Below, one piece after another: positions 34,475-47,200 of a stretch of 64,000 nucleotides of DNA. The translations under genes were made by a program, and so were the position numbers. The notes below the pieces were generated by a model that was given only the letters and a program-made list of their open reading frames with translations, made no database searches and was not told where the DNA came from. Each line of letters begins with the position of its first letter. The first letter of the stretch is position 1. Source of the stretch: Edaphochlamys debaryana (Eukaryota; Chlorophyta; Chlorophyceae; Chlamydomonadales); NCBI GenBank assembly GCA_016858145.1, contig JAEHOE010000044.1, forward strand, positions 684,501-748,500, written 5' to 3'.

Positions 34475-35810
34475 AATCCACCCTCTCCCCCAGCTCGCAG
34501 ACTCTCCTTCGGATGCGCGCTCGCATGCTTCCCGAGTCAAGCCAACCCTCTCTCTACCCCTCCTTCGCTCAGCCCCTGTGATGGCCCTCCCAGGCCTGAA
34601 GCAGGCTCTCCTCCCCTCCTTTCCTCGGCCAAAGGCCTCAGGCGGCTGCGCGCGCGGGCACGTAGACGAAGGTGCGCAGGGCGTTGGTGATGCTGGCCTC
34701 CGCCTCGGCGGTCAGGAGGCCGGTGCGGCCAACCTCCTGGCGGGTGGAAGGGGTGGAAGGGGTGGGCAGGAGAGATAGAGGGGGCGTAGGGGTTGAGCGC
34801 GGTGCGTTGACCGTGTGTGTCCCTTCGCCCTTCCCAGCGGGACGGCAAGCGCTCGGCGGTCGGCAGCGCCGCTGCCCCGCCCCTCCCTCGACACCGCCCC
34901 GCCCACCTGCATGGCCCCCGGAGCAGCGGACCGCACGTGCGCCATCGCCCCCCTGAGCCAGGGCGCCACCTGCAGGAGAAGGACAGGGGCGGAGCGGCAC
35001 CACGGTCAAGCCAAGAACCTCCTGTGTTCTCCTGGATCCCTCTCCACCGACGGCTGCAGGGTCGCGAGGCCCCGCCCCGCACCAAGCCCCCGTCAGCCCC
35101 ACCTGCTCCGGCTCGACACGATCCGCAAAGCCCCGCTGTACGGCAAACAGAGTCACCATCTGGGGAGGGGAGGGGGGGAAGCGTTGATTGGGTAGGTCTT
35201 CGGACCCCGACCCTCGCCGGCCAAACTCTCGCCATGAACCGTCCTCCCCTCCCCCGTCCCCCACCTGCTCCGCCAGCGGCACGGGCTCCCCGGGCGCCTG
35301 CAGCAGCGCCGCCGCCAGCCGCCGCGCGCGGGCGGCCGCGCGGGCCTCGGGCGGTGTGGCGATGTCGGCGGAGGCCAGGGAGGAGCCGCTGGGGGTGGAG
35401 GGGTGGTGTAGAGGGAGGGGGAGAGGGTGGGTGGCGGAACCGTGGAACATGGTCAAGGTGGCGAAGCGAAAGGGCAGTCAGTGCGTTGTGGGTTGCGGAC
35501 AGCAGGGCCCTGGGGCTCGTCATGTGCCCCCCCTGCGTGCAAGCCCACTTCCATCAGCCCGCCCCACTCCCTAGCCCCCACCTGGCAGCCGAGGCGGTGG
35601 CTCCGAAGCGGCGTGCGTCGTCCGCCTGAGCCAGGTCCAGGCGCACCTGGGGGGGAGGGACCGAGGGAGGGGGCACAGAGCAGGACGGGTTGAGGTGGGG
35701 CGGGAGGGTTAGCGGGTGTGACAACTTGTGGCAAGAGAAGAAAGGTAGGGCAGGGCTCGGTGTGAGGCAACCAAGCGGGAACGCGTCGTAAGGGAATGAT
35801 GTGAGGAAGG
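34475..35810 (-). pseudogene. Inverted partial copy of the ATP synthase alpha-like gene (last five exons)
   Basis: This segment is the reverse-complement relative of about 49240-50735. It holds counterparts of the last five exons of that gene with their splice sites: VRLDLAQADDARRFGATASA, SSLASADIATPPEARAAARA, VTLFAVQRGFADRVEPEQ, VAPWLRGAMAHVRSAAPGAM and EVGRTGLLTAEAEASITNAL, ending in TGA. Introns also match, though the one homologous to 49780-50059 is shorter here. The exons remain open and differ from the source by few residues. The P-loop, arginine-finger region and targeting peptide are absent, so it cannot encode a working alpha subunit alone. Whether it is spliced to upstream exons (35.8-36.5 kb) is unknown. 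Confidence 0.85.
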
Positions 35811-36821
35811 GCGGGAGATCCCACGGACCGAGAGTGGAACGTCCTCGTCACCTCCAGAGACTGTCCCACGGCGTTTGAAGCCAGCGATTCGGGCACGCAC
35901 CAGCCATCCATGACAAGGAGGGCGGCTGGCGACACCTAGGAGAGCTTCCACTGTTGTCATCTTTCGCCACCCACAGTCGCCCCAGGCTGCCCGCCAGCGC
36001 CTCCACGCCGGTCAGACCGGGAACACCGGGCAGGCTCAGCTCCACCAGCGTGCCCAGGGCCGCCAGCGGTGGGGGCTTGCGTCGGGCAGAGCCTGCGAAG
36101 AACTCCCGCGCGCCATGAACCGCGGCCGGCATGGACAGCCAGGGTGTGCCTGGTGTGCCAACACACCCGCCTTCGGCCTTGACCCCTGTACAGCCAGGGT
36201 GTGCCTCGGGCAGTTGGGCGACCACCTCGACGATGCCATTCGCGCGCAGCTGCGGCGCTCTGGGCAGGCGAGCACAAGCATCCCGCAGCGACGGGCATGC
36301 GAGCCGGTAAGCTGGAGCAGCTGGAGTGCAGTGATAGCAAAGTTTAGGTTGGTAAAAGGTGGCAGCCGCATGCAGTCGGGAACACGCTACCAGGTCCAGC
36401 CCTGGCAAAATGCGAGGCACCGTACAACCAGTTCCAGCACGCTCTCCTTGCACTCGCCACTCTGGAATACTCAAAGCGCTTGTATACAGTAGGCTTACAG
36501 AGCGCCACGCGCGCCTTCTTCACACGCCTTCTCACACGACAGCTAGCTGTGCCTCAGAAGCTTGGCTGCCGAAGCCTTGCTGCCGCTGCCTATGGCGGTA
36601 TAGGTGTCTTGCGGACGTAACTGAAGGCGTAGGTCGCGGAGCTGGAAGCTCGTAGCAGAGAGAGGGTTGCCGCATGCCTCCTCGAGAAGACATGGGCGAG
36701 ACCGACGCTTTGCCTGCCAGCCAGAGGTGACCAGCCTATCATCAAAGCAAAGCGAGCGCATATCGCTGGCAGCAGAGCTGTTGGCCTCGCTGCAAACGCC
36801 GAGGAGCCTTGCAGCGACGAC
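35811..36821 (-). other. Possible remnant of a leucine-rich-repeat gene
   Basis: On the minus strand around 35950-36120 a frame reads LAALGTLVELSLPGVPGLTG then VEALAGSLGRLWVAKDD, which has LRR spacing, and near 36310-36350 another frame reads NLNFAITALQLLQLTG. They do not join into a model I can defend, and the phase at 35.94 kb does not fit the adjacent alpha-like exon. The last 250 bases before 36822 should be the promoter and 5' UTR of the F-box gene. Confidence 0.25.
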
Positions 36822-39053
36822 ATGAGCGACCCCAGCGGTGCTGCTTCCTGCAAGCGGCAGCTGGCGCGGACAGCGCTGGAGGGTGGCATGACCGTCCTGG
36901 GCTTGTTGTGGCTGCCTTCGGAGCTGGTGGGCAAGGTGAGGCTGTGTCGGCGCCCGGACAGGACAAGGCAGGAGATTGTCTGCGGCAAGGGCCCCCGCGT
37001 CCCCTCCCTGTTTGCAAGGGCCCAGCAACGGGGGGGTATTAGGCAGCAAGCGGGGTCACAAGCCGTCGTTCGTATCATAGCGCTCCTTCCCTCCCGTGTC
37101 TGCTACCCCCCGACCCAGATCTTCGGCCACCTCGACGACATCTCCCTGGTGGCAGCCGTGCTGGCCTGCCGCAGCCTGGCGGAGGCGGCGGCCAAGCAGG
37201 GGGTGCTGAAGACCAAGCGCGAGGCCAAGGCAACGGTGAGTGGAGCTAGGGCCATTTCGCGTTGGGCATGTGCGCTTTGCCGGGTTGGTTGGCGGTACCA
37301 GTATTGGCAGGCCCTGCCGGGACCGACGTTCCCTCCCTGCTCTCCTCCTCCCCATTTACCAGCATTCCTGGGGTGCGGTTCTGGACAAGGTGCCCAGTCT
37401 GTCTCTGACCCTGGGGCTGGAGTCTCCTGCCAAGGAGTGGACTGCTCTCATGGGCATTGTCGGCCTCCGGTGGCCACTCAACTGGTAGGTCCATTCAGCT
37501 GACTGGGGAGACATGAAGCAAGGTGGTCGTCTTGCTCAAACTCGGGCCTCTGGGCCCTTGCGACCCCTCGCTCCCTCGCAGCCACCTGCTCTCGGTGCTG
37601 CAGCTCACGTACGCCCTCGAGCTGTTGTGGACTCAAGTCGAGCCGTTGATGGAGGGGAGCCGGGTGGAGCGTCAAGGGGGCTATCATTTCAAGAACGCCA
37701 TCGCGTCCTTTGACCAATGGGAGCGGCAACGGGACCAAGTCGCGCAGATCGCCCAGCGTGCTTACACTGGCGTCCCTCCGAGCAGCATGTATTGGTGGGC
37801 GGAGCGACAGCAGGTGGCCATGCACATGCTGCAGGTGCAGATGGGGGCGCACCTGACCGCACTGGGGCAGGCTAGAGAGGGCACTGCCTTCATCAACTGA
37901 GCCTTCCCGCCTTCCCTGACTGTGCCGTGCAGAGCCCCAGCCTGCTGGTGCAGAGCATTTCCGCGGCCCTTCCCCTGCGCCCCGAGGCCCTGGAGCACCT
38001 CCGCTACCGCCTGGGCCTGGCGCCGGCGGGCGGTAACTGGGGCCCGGGGCCCCGCCTGCCCTACCTGAACCCCGCGGAGGTGGCCGAGCACAGCCCTGTG
38101 GCGGGCAGGTGGGACCTAGGACGGCAACCATGGGGTGTGCGCGTGTGCCCTATTGCTTTCTTGTCGTCGCTCGTCCAACCTCGGCCTGCTTCCCCCCTCC
38201 CCCCTCCCCGCTCAGGCTGGCCATGTGGCTCCTGGGCATGGAGAGGCTCATGCGGACGGGCTACGAGCTGGAAGCCGTACGGGCCTGGGCCTGGGCGGGG
38301 CCCTCCGCGCCTACGAGGCCCCAGGCGATGACCGCCGCCGTCGGCTGCGCCGGTGGCGGCAGCGGCAGCCACGCCCCCGCCTCGCCCGGCGCCAGCCACG
38401 CCTCCGCCTCGCCCGGCAGCGCCGCTCACGCAAGCCTTGGCGCCGCCGCTGCCGTGCCGGCGGCCGCCGGCAAAGGCATCTTCCAAAGCGGTGGTGGCGG
38501 CAGCATGTCAACCGCCCCACCGACCACCCGTCAGCCGACGGCCGCCGACGACGTTGTCGGCAAGTTCTGGGGCTTCAGGTTTCGCAGTGCGACCCGCTGG
38601 AACCCCTTTGGTCCCGCTGACAGCACCGGCAGTGGCGGCGGCGGGGGCGGCGGAAGCGGCGTCGCGGGCAGCAAGCCGATCGCGTGCTCGCACCTCCAGG
38701 AGGCGCTGCGTGCGGCGCAACGCCTGGTCAAGGTCGAGGTTGTGGAGCAAGACCTGCAGGCAATGACAGAGTCGATCTGGCGTGCGTGCGCGGGGCAGGA
38801 CGGGGACTGGCGGCCGCCTGCGTGGGAGGATGGTGTGCCGCTCCTGGGCCCCATGACAGACATGCCGCACATCGGGGCGCTGCTAGGGGCGCTGGAGGCG
38901 TGGCAGCAGGCGCTCGTGGCAGCCAACGCCCAACTGACGGACCTTGCCTTCGTGTTAGGAGTCAAGCGCATGGCGTGGACCAATGCGCGAACCTTGATGT
39001 CACTGGAGAAGGAGCGCGAGGCCGCCCTCCTGGTGCTGAAGGGATGCCGCTGA
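36822..39053 (+). CDS. F-box-type protein, intact copy
   Basis: Six exons, 36822-36935, 37119-37235, 37363-37484, 37582-37834, 37933-38108 and 38216-39053, give 539 residues with consistent phases. The N terminus contains an F-box split between exons 1 and 2: LLWLPSELVGK joined to IFGHLDDISLVAAVLACRSL. F-box proteins are substrate receptors of SCF ubiquitin ligases. The rest has no repeat class I recognise: a helical region with RDQVAQIAQRAY, a conserved block ALPLRPEALEHLRYRLGLAP, then a long Ala/Gly/Ser linker (about 38310-38660) and a helical end EKEREAALLVLKGCR. The exon 4 donor was chosen because the paralogue at 25.6-28.5 kb has its donor at the same place. Substrate unknown. Confidence 0.75.
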
Positions 39054-39729
39054 ACGGGGGCGGCGCCGGTGTGCCGGGTCGGCTGTCACGACCCAGCGCA
39101 CATTTTGCACTGTGCTGCGGGCTGGCAGGCCCTCCCCATCCCCACCATCAACCCCGGGTGTTGAGGCGCACTCAGATCCGCCGGTCGGTCGGGTACCGGC
39201 AACGGCAGGCAACGCATTGATGCAACTTGTGGGAATGCTATGCAAGCGGAAAGCACAAGACCCGGCTATGCATAGAATGATGATCAAGCGTTCAGTCCAG
39301 GCAACGTATCCCAAGAACGGCTCTAGCTAGCGATACCATGTAGTGCGTGGCCTGCGCTTTTGGAGCGGTGGCGCCGGTATGGGTATGGGCGGCGTCGAGC
39401 AAGTGAGTTTTGCGGATACGTATGCGTCGAGGTGACCGGCAATGGCAAGGCTACTGTCTGCCAGGGTATGGGAGTCTACATCCACATCCTGTGCGGTGGC
39501 GCCCCGGCTTGTGGGTTGTGGCAAGGGGGTGGGGTGTGAGAGGCCGTGTATCAGGCAGGGAAGGTTAAGGCTTGAGTTATGGGACCGAGGGGGGCCGTAG
39601 ATATGCATACAGCAAGGCAGGACGTTGGGGAGGGGCATGTGGGGTCGGGGTTGGCAGACGGCAGAGGAAGGCTGCGTGACTTGGGATACATTGGGATATA
39701 TTGGGTCCTTCCTGGTCGGCATCCTCCAG
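39054..39729. other. Region between the F-box gene and the MYND gene
   Basis: The 5' end of the MYND gene must lie here or inside the frame open from 39625, but I found no convincing ATG exon. No TGTAA was seen soon after 39053. Confidence 0.3.
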
Positions 39730-42700
39730 CTCGCAGCATGGTGCTGCCGGGCGCCGCTTCCGTGCCCCGACGGACCTGCCGAGGCGCAGCTGCAGCTGGA
39801 CTTCGGCATACAGGTGGCCAGGTTAATGGGCACCTCCTTAGTCAGCGATGACCTGTGCAGCCAGCCAGGGGTGGAGGCGGGGCGGCTGCAGCTGGCGCGG
39901 GGCCTTCTACGGACTCAGGCCCTTCAGGCCACTGCCCGCCAACTGGCAGCCTTCGCGGACGGGATGGGGCGCAGCGGGGGGCCGCCCGTACTCGCGGTGG
40001 CGGCATGCCACGCCGAAGCCATGAGGCTTGTTACCGGCCTGATCGAGGTGTCCAAGCCTGACTTCCTCGGCGACGTCCTGGCGGCCATGGTGGAGGCTAG
40101 CATTATGGAGCACGCAGGCAGGTTTGAAGGATGCCCCTAGATGTGAGGTAGCGGTTAAGCCTGCGATGCGACTAGCAAGTAGAGGCGCAGCACGGAACTA
40201 GACCTAGCCAAGACCTCCTTGCTCCTTCAGCGGGGGAGTCCATCACTCAAACACGCAGTCCGAGTGCTGATGTGGTCCTCCTGCAGTAACTGTAGACCGA
40301 TCTATCTCCGCTGTCTCCGGTCGTGACACCCCGCTCACCCCCGAACCCCGACCCTACACGGCGCAGGCCGGCTCCAGGGCCACCTGCGAGGCTCCTGCCC
40401 GCCCGAGGACCAGGCGCTGGTGGCAGAAGCCGGCCTCAACCTCGTCATCGCCTACGACCTCTTCGACAGCCTGCCTAGCGAGGCCCGCGTGCTCCAGGTC
40501 CTCTCTGGCCCATGCGCGCGGCACGCTGTAATGGTGGCGGGGCTGGCGGCCCTGGGCGAGCTGGAGGGCGCAGCGGAGGCCCCGGGATCTGGTGACAAGG
40601 CCTACGCGAAGCTGAGCGTGCGGCTCTGTGCCCTCATTGCCGCCCTGGACCCATCGCTGCCTGCGCACCCGCACCGCTTCACTGCTACCCGGCTGCTGCT
40701 TCGGGTGGGGTTCGCGGCGGCTCAGAGCGGGGGCCAGCCGGGTGGGGCGCCGGCGGGGGCGGCGGGGGCGGCGGGAGCAGCGGGCAGCAGCGGGACTGGG
40801 AGCGGGAGTGGGAGCGGCAGCGGGCGGCTGGCGCTCTCTTTAGGGGTGATCCGCACAGGGATCAGAGCGCTGTACAGGGCCACGCGCCACCTGGAGGCCC
40901 ACGTGCCATGGCGCGGCCGCTGGCTGGGGGCAGCCGCCGACTCCTGGCGGCTGATAGCGGCGCTGCTGGGGCCGGCGGCGGCGCTGGACGTAGAGAACAC
41001 GTCAAGAACTCAAGCCCTGATGTACCCCGCTCGGAGCTTGCTTGGGAGCTGCGTGGCGGATGCGGGTAAGCGCAAAGTCGGCCACCAGCATACCGACAGC
41101 TGTGATCAAACCTTGGCCGCTTGCACCCGACCTCAGCCGCCACCTCAACACAACCGTCTTGCTGCCTTTCCACTTACCCCCATGTCCACCACCGACCGTA
41201 CCTGTGGCGCCATCAGGTGCGTAATAAGAAGGGTAAATGCTTGAGGGTAGGCTTTAGGCTTTAGGCATTTTGTTGAATCAGCATTGTGACCGGGATGGTA
41301 ACCGACCTCAGCTTTGTGAGGGCGGCTACTTGCGTGACGTCACGTCACGTCACGGACGGGACGGGACGGGATTACACCCCAGCTTAGTGAAGGATATACC
41401 CGGCGCCATAGCTCACCCTAGGTAACTCGGCAGCCGCCTTGACCACGGCGTTGGGGCCTGGTGCGTCAATTCGGTCATCCCATCATGTGGCCCACCGTCG
41501 ACGCACCTCCCCAAATGCCGCCTCCCGCAGACCGCACCTGCTTCCCTGCTGAGGCGCCGCCGCCCACGGCTGCGGCGCTGGCAGGCGGCGCGCTCCCTAT
41601 CCTCGAGCGCCAGATGCGCCGGGCCGGCGAGGTGCTGGAGGGACCGGAGGCGAAGTTTATGGCCGGCCTTGAGGACGCGCTGGACGGGGGCAGCACCCTA
41701 CACCTCCTTGCCTACGGCGAGCCGCTGCAGGCGGCAGCCTACGCGGCCACCATCACCAAGCTGCTGCGGAGGGCCGCGGCGGGAGGACTGCCCTGCTCTG
41801 GAGACAAGGGCTACTCTCCGCTGCGGCCGTGCCATGACGTGTGTTACGGCATATATAGCGCCGTAAGCCCCGACGGCGCCGCGCCGGCGGCCCTGTCCCG
41901 CCTCGGCCTGGTGCTGTCCCTGGCCCTCCCCGAGTGGCTGCCGGAGCTGTCGCGCCTGGCGCTGCAAGGGGCCGCGGAGGACGAGGCGGCGTGGCGGGAG
42001 GAGCAGGAGCAGCGGCAGGGAGCCGGAGAGCAACGGGGCACGGACGGCGAGGCCGCGGACGACAACCACCGTCTGCTGTTCTTGACGCGCTCAGCCCTGA
42101 TGGGAACCCCCCTAGCGCTTGGCTTTCAGCTCGCTACCAGCTCCGTCCCTGCCGCCGCCGAGGGCTCTGCTGCAGCCGGCGGTGCAGAGGGGCCCCCGGG
42201 TAGCAGCACCGATGGGGCGTGCCGAGGAGGGGGCGGCCCAGACGGCAGCGACGGCGAGGTGGTGTGGCGGCTGGCGGGTCTGCCGGAGGTGGAGCTGGTG
42301 GGGGCGGCGCTGGGGCTGCTGCACCGCCGGAGGCCGGATCCATGCGACGCGCTCGGCACTGCGCTGTACGGGGCGACAGGCGAGTTTGCTCTCCGCCTCG
42401 CCAGCATGCGCCCGTCCGATGTGCGGGCGCTCGCGGCGGACGGCTCAGCCTCCGCCTCCGCCTCCGCGTGGCGGCCGGAGGCAGTGCGGAGCGTGGCGGA
42501 GGCGATGCGGCGTGCGGCCGACGACTATCGCAGCGAGGACTCAGCGGATGCCACGAAGGCTGCGCACGCCCTGGCAACCCTGGCGCGGCACCTGGAACCG
42601 CTGGCGGTGCAGCTGCAGGCGTGGGCGGCGGGCGAGGAGGGCGACGGCAGCGTCACATGGGTTGATGTCTGGGCGGAGGTCCCTGCAGAGTGGAAAGCAA

Positions 42701-42957
42701 ACGCACTGCTGTCGGCGCTCGCCCCATTCCTCGTGCCGGCGGCCGAGGCCCGCCGCCGCCTGGGCCTGCCACCAGCCTGCTCCAACCCCGCCTGCGCCAA
42801 CCTGGCCGGCGACAGCGAGGCGGGGCTGCGGCGGCAGCGGTGCGGGCGGTGCGGGCAGGCGTCCTACTGCTGCCGCGACTGCCAGACGGCGCACTGGCGG
42901 TCGGGGCACAAGGAGGCGTGCGGCGGGGGCAGCGGGGGCGGCAGCAAGGCGGGGTGA
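39730..42957 (+). CDS. MYND-finger protein (5' end uncertain)
   Basis: Exons 39730-40117, 40367-41065 and 41531-42957 join in phase to 837 residues. The first is preceded by an AG acceptor, so at least one 5' exon is missing. The middle exons carry low-complexity AAGAAGAAGSSGTGSGSGSG. The C terminus is a MYND zinc finger: CSNPAC, then CGRC, YCCRDC, WRSGH and KEAC give the C-C, C-C, C-C, H-C ligand set. MYND fingers usually mediate protein-protein contacts; no SET domain is visible. The intron 40118-40366 must start at GC (GCAGGT) to keep the frame and the alignment EHAGRLQ with the paralogue at 30560-33836. A long upstream region is helical and unassigned. TGA is at 42955-42957. Confidence 0.75.
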
Positions 42958-44266
42958 GGGGACGGCGAACGAATGTACGATACATACCAGTGCCGCGCTA
43001 GCGAGGGAGCATGACATGGGTTTGGGTTTGAGGCATGACCGCGCGGGGGTATCGGGGCTGAGGGTACGCGCTGGGCAGGCGTGAGGGGTATCGATGTGGG
43101 TCAGACCAGGACGGCCGAGACGAGGGCGGGCGATATTCATGGGTGCTGGGTGCTGGGTGCAACATGGGCGTGGGCGATGCCTGCTGAGAGCGCCAAGTGC
43201 GTAGGGCGCTCATACTCGTGTGGTCCCGGCACGGTAACGCGCGGAACCGTACTTCAGGTCGCCGTGGCCAGGCGCAGGCTTAGTTATGCAATGTGGGTCT
43301 GGCCAGTGCGAAGCGTAGACATGGGAGGTACATATGGCGGGCTGCAGGCGTGCGGACTGACGGTACTGTACGGTGTAGGGCTGATGACTGGCGTGCTGGG
43401 TGCCCTAGACGAGCAGGTATATGTGCTTTAGTTTAGGGTCCCGCCATCCGAGTCAGGTGGGCAGTTGGCTTTGCAGAAGGCAAGCCAGAGGTTTTCTCTC
43501 AAGAGGTTTAGCACAAGGTGAAGAAGCTGCAGAGGTGAGATGTCCCCATGGATTTGCATAGGCAGGGATGGTGCTATCCTGTACTCAGGCCGGAACCGGT
43601 ATGGGCGGGAGGTACGGGGATTGACGTACACTGGGGTGACTGGGCTTGATGGCCAGACATGCTTGCCGAATGAGGTGCTTGTCTGCGCCAGTAGGGCTCG
43701 CAGAACGCGCAACGGGTCACCGCCAGGGCACCGCGAGTCATCCTGCAGCGGTTGTAAGGCCTGCCGTCCGAGTGGTCGGAAGGCGGACGGAGGCAGCAAA
43801 GACCGGGCATCTCTCTTGCGGGGTTGGAGGGGTAACCTGGGGTGATCGGGTTGGGGGCGTGCCGGTTCCGTGCACGCTGTGAACAGGCTCGCCCACTGCA
43901 TTTCCCCTGCTGTCGTTCACTGCTGTCGGTGTGCACATAGCCGCATCGCAAGCCATATACAGGAGGGCGCCTGCACACCCAACGCCAGTCTGCGAACCTT
44001 CGCCAGCGCGGCCTTTGGACCGACGCTTTCCGGCTTATCCGCGACGCACCCACAGCAGTCGCCTACTGCTCCTGAGGCTTGCTCCAAGCGCACTGTGCCG
44101 CGCTTTCGCGCCTAGCCTTCCAAAAGCCCTTTTTCCCGACTCACCCCAATTGGTTGGGCCCGCTTCTGCAACTGATACAATTTACCTAGCTTGGCAACTG
44201 TGAATAGACTCCTTTGCTGGAGGGAGTTCGCGGCCAAACGAGCTTGGCTTGCACAGCCAGCGCAAC
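42958..44266. other. Region between the MYND gene and the alpha-like gene
   Basis: It contains the left copy of an inverted repeat (43600-43875) and otherwise no supported gene. A TGTAA at 43753-43757 lies inside that repeat. The last part should be the promoter of the alpha-like gene. Confidence 0.35.
43600..43875 (-). repeat. Dispersed repeat, left copy, inverted relative to 51124-51432
   Basis: Read on the minus strand, this aligns with 51124-51432: shared blocks include CACGGAACCGGCACGCCCC, CCGCTGCAG(G/C)ATGACTCGC, TTCTGCGAGCCCTA and GTACGTCAATGCCCGT-like sequence. The copies are clearly diverged, so this is old. The weak similarity may extend to about 43950. Class unknown. Confidence 0.65.
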
Positions 44267-47200
44267 ATGCTTTCCCGCTCGCTTCAACAGCATGGTCCTG
44301 GCCTCAAAGGCCAGTCTGCATCGGCCGCTGCGGGTGGCGGAGCCCTTGCAACGCCGCCGAGCATCCGGACCAGCCATCGCCGCAGTGCTGGCCCCGCGCT
44401 CGCTTCTTCCTCAGCTGGAGCGGGCAGCACTTCCACCAACCTGAGCGCTGGGACCGTGGCTCGGCGAGCGAGTCGGCCGGACGCCCGGGGTCGTCGGCAG
44501 ACCGTCGCAGCATCAGCGCAAGCTCGCGGCCGTGGTGGCAAGGGCAGCGGCGGGACGGACGACGAGCCCGACTGGGAGGCTGAGATGAGCATCTTCAAGC
44601 AGCGCATCTCGCGGCCCAACCAGCTGGCCACGCTGCGAGAGCTGGAGGCGCAGGTGTCCATGGGCAAGGTGGGTGGGGGGTAGGCGGGCGGGCGGGCAGG
44701 CGGCCTCTGAGGAGGCAGGTGCCACAGGGGGAAGCGACTGCTGTAGCGAATGCTGCGGGGCCGACGCGTGGGCCTGACGTGATGGTGCCTGAGGGAGAGG
44801 CACAGCGGGAAAGGGTGAGGTCACCATTACTCGCGGTGCCGGCTGTCAGCTGGGCATCTACTGTTTGTGACCCACATGGCCCTTTCTGCACTTCCCGCCC
44901 GCCTCCGCTATCCCTTGCGGCGCCCAGGTGCTGTACGCCCGCGACGGCCTGGCCATCGTGTCGGGTCTCAACGCGGACGCCCCGCTGGGCACCAAGATGT
45001 CCTTCGCCACCGGCACCGCGGGGTGAGGGAGGGGGGCGCCGGTTGGGCTCGAGTTTTGACCGTGAGGTGAGGAGGGTGCTGCAGAAGGCAGGGAGATGGA
45101 GGGGGTGGGTAGCACAAGAGCCGGCGATGGCAGGGGCATGGAGGGACGGAGGTATTGAGAAAGAGCCGTGGCGGAAAGATTTCTGTGCCATCACGCGTTA
45201 CCCTCGCATGGCTCCCTCGCGGCCCCCAGCGTGCTGCTCTGGCACCGCTCCGACAACCTGTCCTTTGCACTGGTGCTGGGAGACCCGGTGGGGCAGGGGG
45301 TTGAAGGGCTGGGAGGGGGAGAGGGTCAAGAGAGGGGCAGCTTGGCGGTGAGTGGTTGGGGAGGGCAGAGGGGTTTCCACAATCCAGGGGCAAGGCGGCA
45401 TTGTGGAGGTTCGCCAAGTGCCCTCAACCCACATCGCCCTCGGCCCCGCTCGCAGTCCACTGTGGTGGAGGGCACCCCTGTAGAGTGCAAGATCAAGGGA
45501 GTGCTCCAGGTGCGACGGTTAGCGGTCTGTGGTTGATGGTTGGTGGCTTACTGGCCAGCTGGAGAACACGAGGGAAGCCCTAGCATGGGCTCTGGAGCGG
45601 CCCCTACTCAGCGCCGTCTGCAGATTGAAAGGCACTCGCGCCCTGTTGCGGCCCCTCGCGTCCTGACATGGGTCTCCCCACTACCCCCAGGTGGTGGACG
45701 ACGCCCAGGGGCCCATCACCCGCAAGGACTACGAGGTCTTCCAGGTGGGGCAGGAGGAGAACAGATGAGTGTTGCGCTCATTCGTATGACGTAAATGAGG
45801 TTGGGGTTATACAGGCATGCGGAGCCGCAGAGGCTTAAGATGCAGGTAAAGAGCTGAAGGAAGGGGAGCAACTAAGGAAGGGACAGGGAAGGGCGAGTGA
45901 GGTGGGCGGGGCTGACTGTAGGGCTCTTTGAGCCAGGCCCATTCACCTCAACCTCCTCCTCTGGGGCCTCCGCAGGTCCCCACCGGTGACGACATGTTTG
46001 GCCGCGTGCACGACCACATCGGCCGCCACCTGGCCGAGTACGACAGCCTGACTCAGCAGGGCAGCGGTACGGCAGCCGCCAGCAGCAGCGGTACGGCAGC
46101 TCAGGGCAGCGGCAGCCGCTCCCGGCCCCTCCTTAACCAGCAGGTAGGGCCCGGGGCGGGGCGGGAGCAGAGGTGGAGGGCCTGCTGCGCCGGTGTGCTG
46201 CACAGGGAAGCTGGCTGGTGACTCATGTGCCGTACCGCCGCCTGTGCCTCTTCAACTCCCTCTTTTTTGTCCTGCGGCGCAGGTGGAGATGAAGGACCGC
46301 GAGCAGATCTGCGAGTCCCTGCTCACGGGCGTCAAGGTGGGGGCCGGGCGGGGCAGTTGCGTGTGACATCCGGGTGCTCAAGCCAGGGGATGCCCTGGCG
46401 GCGGGGGTCATCAAATGCTGGTCCGGTCCAGGAAAGCCTTCTCTAATGCGCCGCACCCCTTCCCCCGTCTCCACAGGGCCTGGACATCCTCACGCCCCTG
46501 GGCCGGGGCCAGTCTCTGCTGGTGATCGGCCCCGGGGGCGCGGGCAAGTCCGCCCTCGCGCTGGACGCACTGAGGGGGCAGGCGGCCTGGGGCGCCGGCG
46601 GCAGCGGGGCGGGGGCGGGGGCGGAGGCGGCGGCGGTGGGGTCGAGCCGGGGCTCGGTGCCCGCCCCCCCCGGCGGTGCGGTGCGGTCGGTGCTGGCGCT
46701 GGTGGGGCGGCCCAAGGCGGAGGTGCAGGTGGGGTGGGGGCATGGAGGCGGGGCATGGAGGCGGGGTCAGGGTGGAAGTGACAAGTGCCGGAGGTGGTCA
46801 GGTGGACAGGTGGGAACACTGCTCTGGAGGAGATCCTGTCTGGATGATATGGCTCACCCTCCCTCGGCTCCCTCCGCGCCCAGGCCACGCTGTCTGCGCT
46901 GTCGGCCGCCGGCTGCCTGGCGAACACGGCGGTGGTGTTTGCGGAGGAGGGGGCGCCCCTGGGGCACCAGTTCGCGGCCATGTGCACCGCCTGCTCCATC
47001 GGGGGTGAGCGCAGGGAAGGAGCGTGGGGAGGAGCCGGGTGCTTGAGGGGTTGTATGCAGGAGATGGAGGTAGGCCTCCGCGCCTGTTGACCTCCTCCTT
47101 GACTCCTCCTGTTCCTCCGGTCCTTCCCCCTCCTGCCTGCCCCCAGAGCGCGTCCGCGACGAGGGTGGCCACTCTCTGGTGGCGGTGGACGACATCAAGC

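Noticed and set aside
41338..41370. TGACGTCACGTCACGTCACGG and GACGG repeats
   Set aside because: They lie inside an intron of the MYND gene; a CRE-like regulatory role cannot be supported, and they look like simple-sequence expansion.
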